The notes: a model not told the origin generated them from the sequence alone. A DNA stretch of 64,000 nt from Paraburkholderia acidipaludis NBRC 101816 (GCF_000684975.1 NZ_BAXZ01000012.1:62001-126000); one strand, 5' to 3'; positions 25,720 through 35,255 are shown, numbered from the stretch's first letter. Numbers and translations are program-made.

Positions 25720-27399
25720 ATGAACCGGAGACTCTTGCGTCAGACAGCCGGCCCCCTCGGGGTCATGGCAGTGGCGATTCTCTGCTGGATCGTGGCGGGT
25801 CTGCTTGCCGACCGCATGGTCCGCCAGGAGCTCGATACGGCGCTCGCCATGCAACGGCAGGTGTCGCGCTCGGTCGTGGACAGCATGGCCGAGGTGATCG
25901 CGAGCGACCTTTCGATGACGCGCGCCATTCCGGCCACGATGGCGCAGACGCAAGTCGTCGAGAAGGCGCTGGCCGAGTCCGCGCGATACGCCGCGACGCC
26001 GCAGTCGACGGAACTGGTGCGGCGCACCGAACTGCAGAGCACGCCCGCGCTCCTCGCCGTGGACCGCTTTCTGCACGAAGCCCAGGGTTTCTCCGGTCTC
26101 GACGCCATCTGGCTCGTCAATGCCAACGGCATCTGCATCGCGTCGAGCAATGCGCTCGACAAGCTCTCCTATGTGGGCGTGGACATGCACGCCCGCGCCT
26201 ACCTGAGCGAAACCCTGCTCGGCGCCTTCACGGAAACCTATGGTGTCGGCATGTCGAGCGGCGAGCCCGGCATCTTCGTCGCCGCGCCCGCCTACGACGA
26301 CGGCCTGCTGGTCGGCGCCGTGGTGGCCAAGGTCAGCATCTCGCGGCTACGGCACTGGGTCACGCGGCCGGGCACGTTCGTTTCGGACAACAACGGCGTC
26401 GTCATCATGGCGCACGACAGCGCGCTGGAGGGCCTCGTGCTGCCGGGCTCGCACGTCGAGGAAATGAATGCCGTCGACCGGGTGAACACCTATCTGCGCG
26501 AGCGCTTCTCCGAAGTCGCGCTGCGTTCGGCCGAGCGGGACGTGCTGGGCGAGGCGCCCTGGATGCCGCGCGCCCAGGCCGCCGAGATGGTCGAGCTGCC
26601 CGGCCGGCCGGCGCCCGCCCTCTATGAATGGCGCGGCGGCCTCAATTCCGGGCTCTCGGCGCATCTCGTCGATCCGCTGAACGCCTGGCCCGAACTGCTT
26701 GCGAACCGCCGCCGCGACCAGATCCTGATCTTCCTGACGCTCGCGGGCACGTCGGCGCTCGCGGCCGTGATCTCCGTGTCGTGGGTGCGCGAGCGGCGGC
26801 TGCACCGCGCGAGCCGCGACCTCGCCGAACAGTTGCAGTCGGCCAATGCGATGCTTGCGGCGGAGGCGCGCGTGGACGCGCTCACGGGCGCGCTGTCGCG
26901 CCGCTATTTCCTCGATCTGCTGCGCCGCGAAATCGAGCGCGCCTACGCAAGCGGCACGACCCTGTGCATGGCGATCGCCGACCTCGACCACTTCAAGCAG
27001 ATCAACGACAGCTTCGGCCACCCCGCCGGCGACCGGGCTCTCAAGCATTTCGTGGAAACCTGCCGGACCGGACTGCGCTCCGACGACGCCGTGGGACGCC
27101 TTGGCGGCGAAGAGTTCGGCATTCTGCTGCCCGCAACCTCGCTCTCGACCGGCCGCGAGGTGATCGAGCGGCTGCGCCAGAAGGTGAAGACGAGCGCCTG
27201 CCCGGAGTTGCCGGCCGAGTCGAACCTGAGCGTGAGCATCGGCATCACGGAACTGGCGGTGACCCAGGATCTGCCGGAGCGGCTGATGAGCCGCGCCGAC
27301 CTCGCGCTCTACATGGCGAAAGCGGGCGGCCGCGACCGCTGCGAAGCCATGCCCGCCGACGGCGCCACGCCGCCGCGCGCCACTGCCGAGACCTGGTAG
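25720..27399 (+). CDS. Membrane diguanylate cyclase with periplasmic sensor
   Basis: 559 residues. Membrane segment 1 lies at about 12-33 and segment 2 at about 330-350. The ~290-residue region between them should be periplasmic, with a Cache-like pattern (G-L-D-A-I-W-L-V-N-A-N-G-I-C-I-A-S-S). The GGDEF domain (~385-550) has the active motif G-G-E-E-F and a product-inhibition I-site R-S-D-D five residues before it, so it should make c-di-GMP and be feedback-inhibited. No EAL domain. The periplasmic ligand is unknown. Confidence 0.92.
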   Translation: MNRRLLRQTAGPLGVMAVAILCWIVAGLLADRMVRQELDTALAMQRQVSRSVVDSMAEVIASDLSMTRAIPATMAQTQVVEKALAESARYAATPQSTELVRRTELQSTPALLAVDRFLHEAQGFSGLDAIWLVNANGICIASSNALDKLSYVGVDMHARAYLSETLLGAFTETYGVGMSSGEPGIFVAAPAYDDGLLVGAVVAKVSISRLRHWVTRPGTFVSDNNGVVIMAHDSALEGLVLPGSHVEEMNAVDRVNTYLRERFSEVALRSAERDVLGEAPWMPRAQAAEMVELPGRPAPALYEWRGGLNSGLSAHLVDPLNAWPELLANRRRDQILIFLTLAGTSALAAVISVSWVRERRLHRASRDLAEQLQSANAMLAAEARVDALTGALSRRYFLDLLRREIERAYASGTTLCMAIADLDHFKQINDSFGHPAGDRALKHFVETCRTGLRSDDAVGRLGGEEFGILLPATSLSTGREVIERLRQKVKTSACPELPAESNLSVSIGITELAVTQDLPERLMSRADLALYMAKAGGRDRCEAMPADGATPPRATAETW

Positions 27400-27608
27400 C
27401 CGGCACGTCGGCCCGCGCCTCGCTGCGGAGCCCGCCCAGGTGACGGGAAACCGACGGGAAACTGACGGGGAAACAACGCGGTATCATCGAATGAACGCCC
27501 GCGCCGCATCCGGCGGCGCGCCATGCGAGCCTGTTCGCCCTCACGGCAGGCTCTGGCTCAGGAAAGCGCACAGCACCGCGCCGTTCCGCTCAATCTGGAG
27601 GTAATCGC

Positions 27609-27875
27609 ATGAAGGGAAATCTGGTCATCGTCTGCCGCGATCAGGATGCTCACGCGTTCGACCAGCTGATGGTCGAGTACGGCGCGTTCCAGACGCGCCT
27701 GTCCTCGACCGCGTGGTATCTGAAGCTCGACGCCGCGCCCGAGCTGATTCAGGAGGAAATACTCGCGCGTCTCGGCAGATACACGACGCACTACATCTTC
27801 GAGGCCGGCACTGTGACCTACAACACCGTCGACAGCGAAGCGGCGGCGGCACTCGACACGCTCTTCTCCGCGTAA
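27609..27875 (+). CDS. Small protein with a possible Cas2/SinR-like ferredoxin fold
   Basis: 88 residues; GGAGG lies 8 nt before the ATG. The pattern is strand (N-L-V-I-V-C-R), helix (H-A-F-D-Q-L-M-V-E-Y-G), strands (A-W-Y-L-K-L), helix (L-I-Q-E-E-I-L-A-R-L), strand (H-Y-I-F-E-A). That is the beta-alpha-beta-beta-alpha-beta order seen in SinR/Cas2-like small proteins. There is no CRISPR array or cas gene in the window, so an adaptation role is unlikely. Family call is tentative. Confidence 0.6.
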   Translation: MKGNLVIVCRDQDAHAFDQLMVEYGAFQTRLSSTAWYLKLDAAPELIQEEILARLGRYTTHYIFEAGTVTYNTVDSEAAAALDTLFSA

Positions 27876-27921
27876 TCGTCAGCACCTGGCCACTCCGGGG
27901 CCACCCCAGGCCACAGCGCGC

Positions 27922-29244
27922 TCACCAGGCGTGCGCTGCCTCGGCGACGGTGCGCTGCACCACTTCCTCGGGAAAGGTCATCTGCACGGCAAGGCCGCCG
28001 CCTTCGCCGTTGCCGATCTGCAATTCTCCGCCCGCACGCCGCACGAGACGCTCGACGATCGCGAGGCCAAGGCCGCTATGGCCGTTGCCGCCCCGCGCCG
28101 GGTCGAGCCGCACGAACGGCCGGCTCGCGCGCGTGAGATCCGGGGCCGCGATGCCGCTGCCATGATCGCGCACCGTCAGCGTGTAACCGTCCGGCCCGAG
28201 CGCGGTTTCGATTACGACCGGCGGCGCGCCATAGGCATGCGCGTTATCGAGCAGATTCGACACCACCCGGTCGAGCGTGGCGGCAGGCAGGCGGAAGTCG
28301 CTGCCGGCGGCGAGCCGCATCTGGATGGACGCGCTCTCGCCCGTGCCCGCCGTGCGGTAATTGCGCACGATGCGCTCGCACTGCTCGTCAACCTCCACGG
28401 GCTCGCTGCGGTCCGCGCCGTCGTGCGCGAACACGAGGAACTGGTCGACGATATGCGCCATCGACTCCACGTCGCGCACCACGCCGTCGCGCGTCTTGGC
28501 CTCGTCCATCATCTCGGCGCGCAGGCGCAGGCGCGCAAGCGGCGTCTTCAGATCGTGGGCGACGCCGGCCAGCATCACGGCGCGGTCGTGCTCGGTGCGC
28601 TCCACTTCCTTCACCATCTGGTTGAAGCCGTGCGTGAGCAGACGCAGCTCGCGCGGACCCCGCTCGCGCAGCGGCGGGACCGGCTCGCCGCGCCCGAAGC
28701 GCGCCACGGCCTGCGCCAGCAGACGCAGCGGTTTTTGCAGCGTCCAGGCGGCCACCAGCGCCGCGATCACGGCCGCCGAGAAAATAATGACCAGCCACGG
28801 GATCATGCGGTCGATCGCGGGCCGCATGATCCGCAGCGGCTGCACCGGCACGACGATCCAGCGCGCATCCTGCGGGCCGCGCACCCAGAGCGTGGGCGGA
28901 TGGCCGGGCGGGCCGACGCGCACGTCGGTGCCCGGCGGCATGCGCTCGCGCACTTCGTCGAGGAAACGGCGCAGCGGTTCGGGAATGCCGGCGTTGTCCG
29001 GCGGCACCGCGCTGCTCGCCGGATCGACCAGCTGCACGCGCGAAGGCAGCGGCTGGTCGGGCTCGCGCGCGACGTGCTGGCGCACGGCATCGACGAGAAA
29101 GGCCGCCTCCTCCACCGCATAACGCGTCTGCATCTGGTTGCGGTCGAGGCGCATCAGCGCGAACCACGCCACATGGGAGAGCAGGAGAACGCCGACGAAG
29201 AGCAGCGCGAGCCGCCCGAACAGCGAATCAACCGGGCGTCGCAT
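27922..29244 (-). CDS. EnvZ-like sensor histidine kinase
   Basis: 440 residues. Membrane segments at about 10-30 and 150-172 flank a ~120-residue periplasmic domain rich in Pro. A HAMP region follows, then the H-box A-H-D-L-K-T-P-L-A-R-L (His near 236), the N-box D-R-V-V-S-N-L-L-D-N-A, and the G1/G2 boxes D-H-G-S-G-I and G-H-S-G-L-G-L. The gene overlaps the upstream ompR-type regulator by 17 nt, so the two are a translationally coupled pair. Signal unknown; the layout is that of EnvZ. Confidence 0.92.
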   Translation of the reverse strand: MRRPVDSLFGRLALLFVGVLLLSHVAWFALMRLDRNQMQTRYAVEEAAFLVDAVRQHVAREPDQPLPSRVQLVDPASSAVPPDNAGIPEPLRRFLDEVRERMPPGTDVRVGPPGHPPTLWVRGPQDARWIVVPVQPLRIMRPAIDRMIPWLVIIFSAAVIAALVAAWTLQKPLRLLAQAVARFGRGEPVPPLRERGPRELRLLTHGFNQMVKEVERTEHDRAVMLAGVAHDLKTPLARLRLRAEMMDEAKTRDGVVRDVESMAHIVDQFLVFAHDGADRSEPVEVDEQCERIVRNYRTAGTGESASIQMRLAAGSDFRLPAATLDRVVSNLLDNAHAYGAPPVVIETALGPDGYTLTVRDHGSGIAAPDLTRASRPFVRLDPARGGNGHSGLGLAIVERLVRRAGGELQIGNGEGGGLAVQMTFPEEVVQRTVAEAAHAW

Positions 29245-29959
29245 GGCTCGCCTGCTCGCCGTCCGGCACGAACACGTAACCGCGGCCGCGCACCGTCTGG
29301 ATGAAACGCGGCGTGGAGGGATCGGTTTCGAGAATGCGCCGCAGACGCCACACCTGAACGTCGATGCCGCGGTCGGTGCCGTCGTACTCGGGACCGTGCA
29401 GCAGCTCGAGCAGGCGCTCGCGCGTGAGCGTGCGCATGGGGTGATTGACGAAGATCTTCAGGAGCGCGAATTCGCTGCCCGACAGCATGATGGGCTTGCC
29501 TTCCTGCTGCAGCGTGCGCGACTGGAAATCGAGCGTGAAGCGGCCGAACGTGAACGGTTCGCGCTGCTCCGGCGCCGCCGCCGACGGCACCGTGCGGCGC
29601 CGGCGCAGCACGGCCTGCACGCGCGCGAGCAGCTCGCGCGGATTGAACGGCTTGCCGAGATAGTCGTCGGCGCCGAGTTCGAGGCCGACGATGCGGTCCA
29701 CGTCGTCCGCGCGCGCCGTGAGCATGATGACCGGAATGTCGTCGCCGGACGCGCGCAGCTTGCGCAGCGCCGTCAGCCCGTCGACGCCCGGCATCATGAG
29801 GTCGAGCACGATCAGGTCGGGGCGCTCGCGCTCGAGGCGCCGCTCCAGCGAGCCGGCGTCGTGCAGCACCGACACTTCCATTCCCTGGCGCGCCAGATAG
29901 TCGCGCAGCAGGTCGCGTAATTCGAGGTCGTCGTCGACGACAAGGATTTGAGTAGCCAT
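29228..29959 (-). CDS. ompR: OmpR-family response regulator
   Basis: 243 residues. Receiver domain with D11-D12, phosphoacceptor Asp near 55 (L-I-V-L-D-L-M-M-P-G-V-D-G) and conserved Lys in G-K-P-F. A Q-linker carries A-L-L-R-R-R-R. The winged helix follows: L-S-G-S-E-F-A-L-L-K-I-F and R-G-I-D-V-Q-V-W-R-L-R-R with wing R-G-R-G-Y-V-F. The gene is divergent from the Spy/CpxP-like gene and shares an intergenic region that carries tandem GTTAC/GTAAT repeats. Symbol given from family similarity. Confidence 0.9.
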   Translation of the reverse strand: MATQILVVDDDLELRDLLRDYLARQGMEVSVLHDAGSLERRLERERPDLIVLDLMMPGVDGLTALRKLRASGDDIPVIMLTARADDVDRIVGLELGADDYLGKPFNPRELLARVQAVLRRRRTVPSAAAPEQREPFTFGRFTLDFQSRTLQQEGKPIMLSGSEFALLKIFVNHPMRTLTRERLLELLHGPEYDGTDRGIDVQVWRLRRILETDPSTPRFIQTVRGRGYVFVPDGEQASHATPG

Positions 29960-30014
29960 GGGACGAAGTTTAACGCGCGCGCAGAAGCCCTTTTCTTACG
30001 ATAAGGCACTTTGG

Positions 30015-30079
30015 GTTACGGGGTGTTACGACGAAAGGCGCGAGTAATGTCGCGTAATGACACGGACCCGCCAAGTAAC
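30015..30079. promoter_or_regulatory. Tandem GTTAC/GTAAT boxes, candidate OmpR-type operator
   Basis: GTTAC occurs at 30015 and 30025; GTAATG at 30044 and 30054; GTAAC at 30075. Each direct pair is spaced by exactly 10 bp, the spacing of OmpR-family dimers bound head to tail. The array lies between divergent ompR and spy-like genes and could control both. Confidence 0.5.
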
Positions 30080-30194
30080 ACGCGAGGCAGAGGCGCCCGA
30101 TACGCTAGGGTCACCGGATGCGGCAATAGCACTTTGCAGGGAGCGCCGCGCCTCACCGGATAAAACCCTTCACGGATTTGTCAGGAGCATCACC

Positions 30195-30737
30195 ATGTAC
30201 AAGAAGACCTCGCGCTTTCTCGCGATCGCCGCCGCCTCGCTCGCTCTCACCGCGGGCGTCGCCCAGGCCCAGACGCCGCCCCCGGGCGGCCCCGATGGCG
30301 CCGGCGGCCCCGGCATGCATCACATGCACGACGGCGGCTTCATGATGGGCCTCAAGAAGCTGCACGACAAGCTGAACCTGAACGCCGATCAGGAAAAGCA
30401 GTGGCAAGCCGCGCTCGACACGATGAAGCAGAACCACGAGCAGATGCGCAAGATTCACGAGCAGCTCAAGCAGCAGTTCGAGTCGATGAAGAATCAGCCG
30501 ATCCTCGACATGAACGCGCTGCACGCCGCGCATCAGCAGGCCGAGCAGCAAAGCGCGCAGCTGCGCGAACAGGGCGCCCAGGCCTGGCTCGCGTTCTATA
30601 ACGGCCTGAACGACCAGCAGAAGACCACCGTCAGCACGGCGCTCAAGGAGCATTTCGCAAAGATGGAGCAGTTCCGCGAGAAGATGCGCCAGCACTGGCA
30701 GCACCACGGCGCAGCATCGGCGCCGGCCGGGCAGTAA
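30195..30737 (+). CDS. Periplasmic Spy/CpxP-like protein
   Basis: 180 residues from the ATG at 30195, with CAGGAG 9 nt upstream. Signal peptide ends A-Q-A-Q. A Gly/His/Met-rich segment follows (G-G-P-G-M-H-H-M-H-D-G-G-F-M-M), then long amphipathic helices with L-N-L-N-A-D-Q-E-K-Q-W, the LTxxQ-like motif of Spy and CpxP, and a second L-N-D-Q-Q-K-T. These proteins are ATP-independent envelope chaperones. The His/Met stretch may bind copper or zinc, which is inference. Divergent from the OmpR/EnvZ pair. Confidence 0.85.
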   Translation: MYKKTSRFLAIAAASLALTAGVAQAQTPPPGGPDGAGGPGMHHMHDGGFMMGLKKLHDKLNLNADQEKQWQAALDTMKQNHEQMRKIHEQLKQQFESMKNQPILDMNALHAAHQQAEQQSAQLREQGAQAWLAFYNGLNDQQKTTVSTALKEHFAKMEQFREKMRQHWQHHGAASAPAGQ

Positions 30738-30842
30738 GCGCCTTTCCCTGAGCGGCGGTTATGCCGCCGGGGCCGATTTGGGGTCGGAAACCGACCCTGA
30801 ACCGGGCCCGGGCAACCACCGGCCAGGGCATCAAAAAAACGA

Positions 30843-30873
30843 AGCGCCGCGGGGCAACCCGCGGCGCTTTTTT
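30843..30873. terminator. Strong rho-independent terminator
   Basis: AGCGCCGCGGG and its complement with a GCAA loop, preceded by A7 and followed by T6. Both strands are served. It lies between the spy-like gene and the convergent pirin gene. Confidence 0.9.
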
Positions 30874-30916
30874 GCCTGCTATGCCCGTGCGGCCGATACG
30901 AGCGGCGGCCCCGCTA

Positions 30917-31615
30917 TCAGGCCACGTCGAACAGCAGCACCTCGGCCTTCTCGCCGTTCGCGAGCGTCACGGCCTCCTCGACCTCGATCATGGCCGCGTC
31001 ACCCGCGCCGAGGCGTTCGCCGTTCACGTCCAGCGCGCCGCGCGCGACGTGCACGTACACGCGCCTTCCGGCAGGCACGGGGTACTGCGCGCGCTCGGCG
31101 CCATCGATCAGCCCCGCGTAGATCGAAGCGTCGGCCTGCACCGTCACCGAGCCGTCGCGCCCGTCGGGCGACGCCATCACACGCAGGCGGCCGCGCTTGT
31201 CGTCATCGGAAAAGCGCTTTTCCTCGTAGCCCGGCGCGCCGCCGCGCTCGCGGGGCAGCAGCCAGATCTGCAGCAAATGGACCTCGTCCTCGCGCGAGCC
31301 GTTGAACTCGCTGTGCATCACGCCGGTGCCCGCGCTCATGCGCTGCACGTCGCCCGGGCGGATCGTCGAGCCGTTGCCCATGCTGTCGCGGTGCGCGAGC
31401 GCGCCTTCGAGCACGTAGGTGACGATCTCCATGTCGCGGTGGCCGTGCGCGCCGAATCCCTGGCCGCCCGCGATGCGGTCGTCATTGAGCACCCTGAGCG
31501 CGCCGTAGTGGACGTGCTCCTCGTCGTGGTAGTCGGCAAACGAAAAGCTGTGGAACGAGTCGAGCCAGCCGTGGTTGGCGTGGCCGCGTTCGTCGGCATG
31601 GCGGATGGTCAGCAT
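30917..31615 (-). CDS. Pirin-family protein
   Basis: 232 residues. Bicupin with the metal motif G-F-G-A-H-G-H-R-D-M-E-I-V-T-Y, then M-S-A-G-T-G-V-M-H-S-E-F-N, which provides the His and Glu ligands of YhaK/pirin proteins. L-Q-I-W-L-L-P follows. The enzyme activity reported for some members is quercetin dioxygenase; for most the role is unknown. GGAG stands 7 nt before the start. The gene shares its upstream 453-nt gap with the hisJ operon. Confidence 0.92.
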   Translation of the reverse strand: MLTIRHADERGHANHGWLDSFHSFSFADYHDEEHVHYGALRVLNDDRIAGGQGFGAHGHRDMEIVTYVLEGALAHRDSMGNGSTIRPGDVQRMSAGTGVMHSEFNGSREDEVHLLQIWLLPRERGGAPGYEEKRFSDDDKRGRLRVMASPDGRDGSVTVQADASIYAGLIDGAERAQYPVPAGRRVYVHVARGALDVNGERLGAGDAAMIEVEEAVTLANGEKAEVLLFDVA

Positions 31616-31820
31616 GAGAATCTCCGTGTGGCGTTTCGATACCCGAATGTAAGGGTCGCCTGCACGCACGACAATCCGCGCCCGCGCACCGGATCGTTTC
31701 GCCAGCAACGTCAATGGGGCGCCGCGCTGGCATCCCGCCACGACGGGGCGGAACCAGCCGCGGCCCGGCCCGCCTGGTTCGGTCTGGCTGGGTTTGGCTG
31801 GCGCCCCCTGCGGCTTCGGG

Positions 31821-31826
31821 TAAAAT
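31821..31826 (+). promoter_or_regulatory. TAAAAT -10 candidate upstream of hisJ
   Basis: TAAAAT about 240 nt before the hisJ start in a gap (31616-32068) that otherwise holds only GC-rich hairpins, for example GCCGCC-TGAAAT-GGCGGC near 31939. The long leader may be structured. No coding region seen there. Confidence 0.35.
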
Positions 31827-32068
31827 ACCGCGCTTTTCGGCCAGTGCGTTGTCCGCACAGCGGCCCGTGCCGCGCGAGCAGCCCGATCGGCTAGTCCCGA
31901 GCGTCCGGCGCCACCCGCCCGCCCCCGCATTTTTGGCCGCCTGAAATGGCGGCAACCGGCCACGAGCCGGCCGGCCGCGCGCCGGCAGCGCCTTGCAGGT
32001 CCGCCCCGAGGTACAACCCCGAGAGGTCCGCCACAAGGCATGCCCGCGCCGTCCGTATCAGGAGAGAG

Positions 32069-32845
32069 ATGAAGAAGTTCGCAGTGTGCGTCGCACTCGC
32101 CCTCGTGGCGGGCAGCGCCGCCGCCAGGGATTGGAAGACCGTGCGCATCGGCGTGGACGCCAGTTACCCGCCATTCGAGTCGAAGGCGCCCAACGGCCGG
32201 ATCGTCGGCTTCGACGTGGATCTGACCCGCGCGCTGTGCGCGCGCATGAACGTCAAGTGCGTCTGGGTCGAGAACGATCTCGACGGCATCATCCCCGCGC
32301 TGAAAGCCCGCAAGTTCGACGCGATCGTGTCGTCGCTGAGCGTCACCGACCAGCGCCGCCAGCAGATCGACTTTTCCGACAAGATGTTCGACGCCCCCGC
32401 GCGCATGCTCGCGAAGGCCGGCGCGCCGCTCCTGCCCACGCCGGAATCGCTCAAGGGCAAGACCGTCGGTGTCGAGCAGGGCTCGACCCAGGAAGCCTAT
32501 GCGAAAGCCCACTGGGCCGGCAAAGGCGTGAACGTGGTCTCGTACCAGAACCAGGACGAGGTCTACCAGGACCTGATGTCGGGCCGACTCGACGCGACGC
32601 TGCAAGACGAGGTAGAGGCGGACTTCGGGTTCCTGAAGACCCCGCGCGGCAAGGGCTACGCCTGGGCGGGCCCGGCGGTGGAAGACCCGAAAACGATCGG
32701 CGACGGCACCGCGATCGGCCTGCGCAAGGAAGACACCGACCTGAAGGCGAAATTCAATGCCGCGCTGGCGTCGATCCACCAGGACGGCACATACGACCGG
32801 ATTGCGAAGCAGTACTTCGATTTCGATATCTACAAAGGCAAGTAA
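32069..32845 (+). CDS. hisJ: Basic amino-acid ABC transporter binding protein
   Basis: 258 residues with ribosome site AGGAGAGAG. Signal peptide ends A-A-A-R (~residues 18-21). The mature protein has the type-II fold blocks: I-G-V-D-A-S-Y-P-P-F-E-S at the start, G-F-D-V-D-L-T-R-A-L-C, then D-G-I-I-P-A-L-K-A-R-K-F-D, closest to HisJ/ArgT/AotJ. Substrate is probably His, Arg, Lys or Orn. It starts an operon with two permeases and an ATPase, in the order J-Q-M-P. Which amino acid is preferred cannot be read from sequence. Confidence 0.9.
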   Translation: MKKFAVCVALALVAGSAAARDWKTVRIGVDASYPPFESKAPNGRIVGFDVDLTRALCARMNVKCVWVENDLDGIIPALKARKFDAIVSSLSVTDQRRQQIDFSDKMFDAPARMLAKAGAPLLPTPESLKGKTVGVEQGSTQEAYAKAHWAGKGVNVVSYQNQDEVYQDLMSGRLDATLQDEVEADFGFLKTPRGKGYAWAGPAVEDPKTIGDGTAIGLRKEDTDLKAKFNAALASIHQDGTYDRIAKQYFDFDIYKGK

Positions 32846-32953
32846 GCACCGAACGCCGTAGAACGGCAGTGCCCGGGACCGGACCCGATGGACCGCTTCC
32901 GGGCTTCGTATACAGTGACAGCCTTCGTGACGAGCCTCGTCAAGGACCCCTCT

Positions 32954-33643
32954 ATGTTGCTTCAAGGCTACGGCCCGCTGATCCTCGCCGGCACCTGGCA
33001 GACCGTCAAACTCTCGGTGCTGTCGCTCGTGCTGTCGTTCCTGCTCGGGCTCATTGGCGCGGCGGCGAAACTCTCGAAGAACCGCATTGCCAGCGGCGCG
33101 GGCACCGTCTACACCACACTGATCCGCGGCGTGCCCGACCTCGTGCTGATGCTGCTGCTTTTCTACAGCCTGCAGATCTGGCTGAACGACCTCACCGACC
33201 TGCTCGGCTGGGATCAGATCGACATCGACCCGTTCATTGCGGGCGTGATCGTGCTGGGCTTCATCTACGGCGCGTACTTCACGGAGACCTTCCGCGGCGC
33301 CTTCCTCGCCGTGCCGCGCGGCCAGCTTGAAGCGGGCCACGCCTACGGCATGACGAACTGGCAGGTGTTTCGCCGCATCATGTTCCCGCAGATGATGCGT
33401 TTCGCGCTGCCGGGCATCGGCAATAACTGGCAGGTGCTGGTGAAGTCGACGGCGCTCGTTTCGATCATCGGTCTTGCCGACGTCGTCAAGGCGAGCCAGG
33501 ACGCCGGCAAGGGCACGCTGCGCTTTTTCTTCTTCGCGCTGCTTGCGGGCGCGATCTATCTCGTCATCACGACCGTCTCGAACTTCGTGCTGATGTACCT
33601 GGACCGCCGCTATTCCACGGGCGTGCGCAAGGCGGACCTCTGA
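32954..33643 (+). CDS. hisQ: Amino-acid ABC permease HisQ
   Basis: 229 residues from the ATG at 32954, preferred because AAGGA lies 7 nt upstream and the mature sequence begins L-L-Q-G-Y-G-P-L-I. An in-frame start at 32888 adds a stretch unlike the family. About five membrane helices. The EAA loop (E-A-G-H-A-Y-G-M-T-N-W-Q-V-F-R-R-I-M-F-P) contacts HisP. Pairs with HisM to make the pore. Confidence 0.9.
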   Translation: MLLQGYGPLILAGTWQTVKLSVLSLVLSFLLGLIGAAAKLSKNRIASGAGTVYTTLIRGVPDLVLMLLLFYSLQIWLNDLTDLLGWDQIDIDPFIAGVIVLGFIYGAYFTETFRGAFLAVPRGQLEAGHAYGMTNWQVFRRIMFPQMMRFALPGIGNNWQVLVKSTALVSIIGLADVVKASQDAGKGTLRFFFFALLAGAIYLVITTVSNFVLMYLDRRYSTGVRKADL

Positions 33644-33671
33644 GCGGATCCGGAACAACAAGGCCAAGAAC

Positions 33672-34394
33672 ATGCAAGACCTGATCCAGCTGATCCAGCA
33701 GTACTGGCGCAACTACCTCTACACCGACGGCTATCACTTCACGGGCGTCGCCATCACGCTGTGGCTGCTCGTGGTGTCGATCGGCCTCGGCTTCTGCCTC
33801 TCGGTGCCGCTGGCCGTCGCGCGCGTTTCGAAGAAGAAGTGGCTCTCGGGGCTCGTGTGGCTCTACACGTACATCTTCCGCGGCACGCCGCTCTACGTGC
33901 AGCTGCTGCTCTGCTACACGGGCCTCTACAGCCTCGAGATCGTCCGCAACCACGAGCTCACCGCCGCGTTTTTCCGCAGCGGCATGAACTGCACGCTGCT
34001 CGCGTTCACGCTCAACACCTGCGCGTACACCACCGAGATCTTCGCCGGCGCGATCAAGGCCACGCCCTACGGCGAAATCGAAGCGGCGCGCGCCTACGGC
34101 ATGTCGCAGTTCACGCTGTACCGGCGCGTGATCCTGCCTTCGGCCCTGCGCCGCGCGCTGCCTTATTACAGCAACGAAGTCATCCTGATGCTGCACGCGA
34201 CCACCGTGGCGTTCACGGCCACGGTGCCGGACATCCTGAAGATCGCGCGCGACGTCAATTCGGCGACCTATCAAACGTTTACCGCGTTCGGCATCGCCGC
34301 GCTCTTGTACCTGACCATTTCGTTCACGCTCGTGTGGCTGTTCCGCCAGGCCGAGCGCCGCTGGCTCGCGTACCTGCGACCGCTTGGCAAGTGA
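33672..34394 (+). CDS. hisM: Amino-acid ABC permease HisM
   Basis: 240 residues, five or six helices. EAA loop [20 protein letters not shown]. The early [10 protein letters not shown] motif is typical of HisM/ArtM. It starts 28 nt after hisQ stops and is followed 19 nt later by hisP, so it is fully in the operon. Confidence 0.9.
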   Translation: MQDLIQLIQQYWRNYLYTDGYHFTGVAITLWLLVVSIGLGFCLSVPLAVARVSKKKWLSGLVWLYTYIFRGTPLYVQLLLCYTGLYSLEIVRNHELTAAFFRSGMNCTLLAFTLNTCAYTTEIFAGAIKATPYGEIEAARAYGMSQFTLYRRVILPSALRRALPYYSNEVILMLHATTVAFTATVPDILKIARDVNSATYQTFTAFGIAALLYLTISFTLVWLFRQAERRWLAYLRPLGK

Positions 34395-34413
34395 GCCCGC
34401 ACCGAGGATTTTG

Positions 34414-35196
34414 ATGAATTCCCAGAAGCAAAAGCTGTTCGTCGATGGCCTGCACAAGCAGTACGGCGACCATGAAGTGCTCAAAGGCGTTTCGCTGCAG
34501 GCCAACGCCGGCGACGTGATCAGCGTGATCGGCTCGTCCGGCTCCGGCAAGAGCACGATGCTGCGCTGCATTAATTTTCTCGAGCAGCCCAACGCGGGCC
34601 GCATCATCGTGGACGGCGAAGAAGTCCTCACACGCCAGAACGGGCGGACGGGCGCGCTGCAGGCGGCCGACCCGAAGCAGTTGCAGCGCGTGCGCACGAA
34701 GCTCGCGATGGTGTTCCAGCACTTCAATCTGTGGGCCCACATGACGGTGCTGGAGAACGTCGTGGAAGCGCCCGTGCACGTGCTGGGCGTTCCGCGCCGC
34801 CAGGCCGAGGAGCGCGCGCGGGAATACCTCGAAAAGGTGGGTCTCGCGCCGCGCGTGGAAAAGCAGTATCCGTCGCATCTTTCGGGCGGCCAGCAGCAGC
34901 GCGTGGCGATTGCGCGCGCGCTCGCCATGCAACCGGACGTCATGCTGTTCGACGAACCTACCTCGGCGCTCGATCCCGAACTCGTGGGCGAAGTGCTGAA
35001 GGTGATGCAGAAGCTCGCCGAGGAAGGCCGCACGATGATCGTCGTCACGCACGAGATGGGTTTCGCGCGCAACGTCTCGAATCACGTGATGTTCCTGCAC
35101 CAGGGGCGTGTCGAGGAAGAGGGCCATCCGTCCGAAGTGTTCGGCAATCCGAAGAGCGAACGCCTGCGGCAGTTCATTTCGGGCAGCCTCAAGTAG
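34414..35196 (+). CDS. hisP: Amino-acid ABC ATPase HisP
   Basis: 260 residues from the ATG at 34414. Walker [11 protein letters not shown]-loop V-F-Q-H-F-N-L, signature L-S-G-G-Q-Q-Q-R-V, Walker [15 protein letters not shown] and H-loop V-T-H-E-M-G-F are all intact. A terminator follows the stop after 30 nt. Confidence 0.95.
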   Translation: MNSQKQKLFVDGLHKQYGDHEVLKGVSLQANAGDVISVIGSSGSGKSTMLRCINFLEQPNAGRIIVDGEEVLTRQNGRTGALQAADPKQLQRVRTKLAMVFQHFNLWAHMTVLENVVEAPVHVLGVPRRQAEERAREYLEKVGLAPRVEKQYPSHLSGGQQQRVAIARALAMQPDVMLFDEPTSALDPELVGEVLKVMQKLAEEGRTMIVVTHEMGFARNVSNHVMFLHQGRVEEEGHPSEVFGNPKSERLRQFISGSLK

Positions 35197-35226
35197 GCCG
35201 GCCCGATGTAGTCAAAGTAGTACTTC

Positions 35227-35255
35227 AAGGCGCTTTCAGCGCCTTTTCTTTTTTC
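35227..35255 (+). terminator. Terminator of the hisJQMP operon
   Basis: AAGGCGCT, a TTC loop, AGCGCCTT, then a T-rich tract ending near 35255. Confidence 0.85.

Noticed and set aside
27609..27875. CRISPR adaptation gene cas2
   Set aside because: No repeats or other cas genes in the window; the similarity is one of fold at best.
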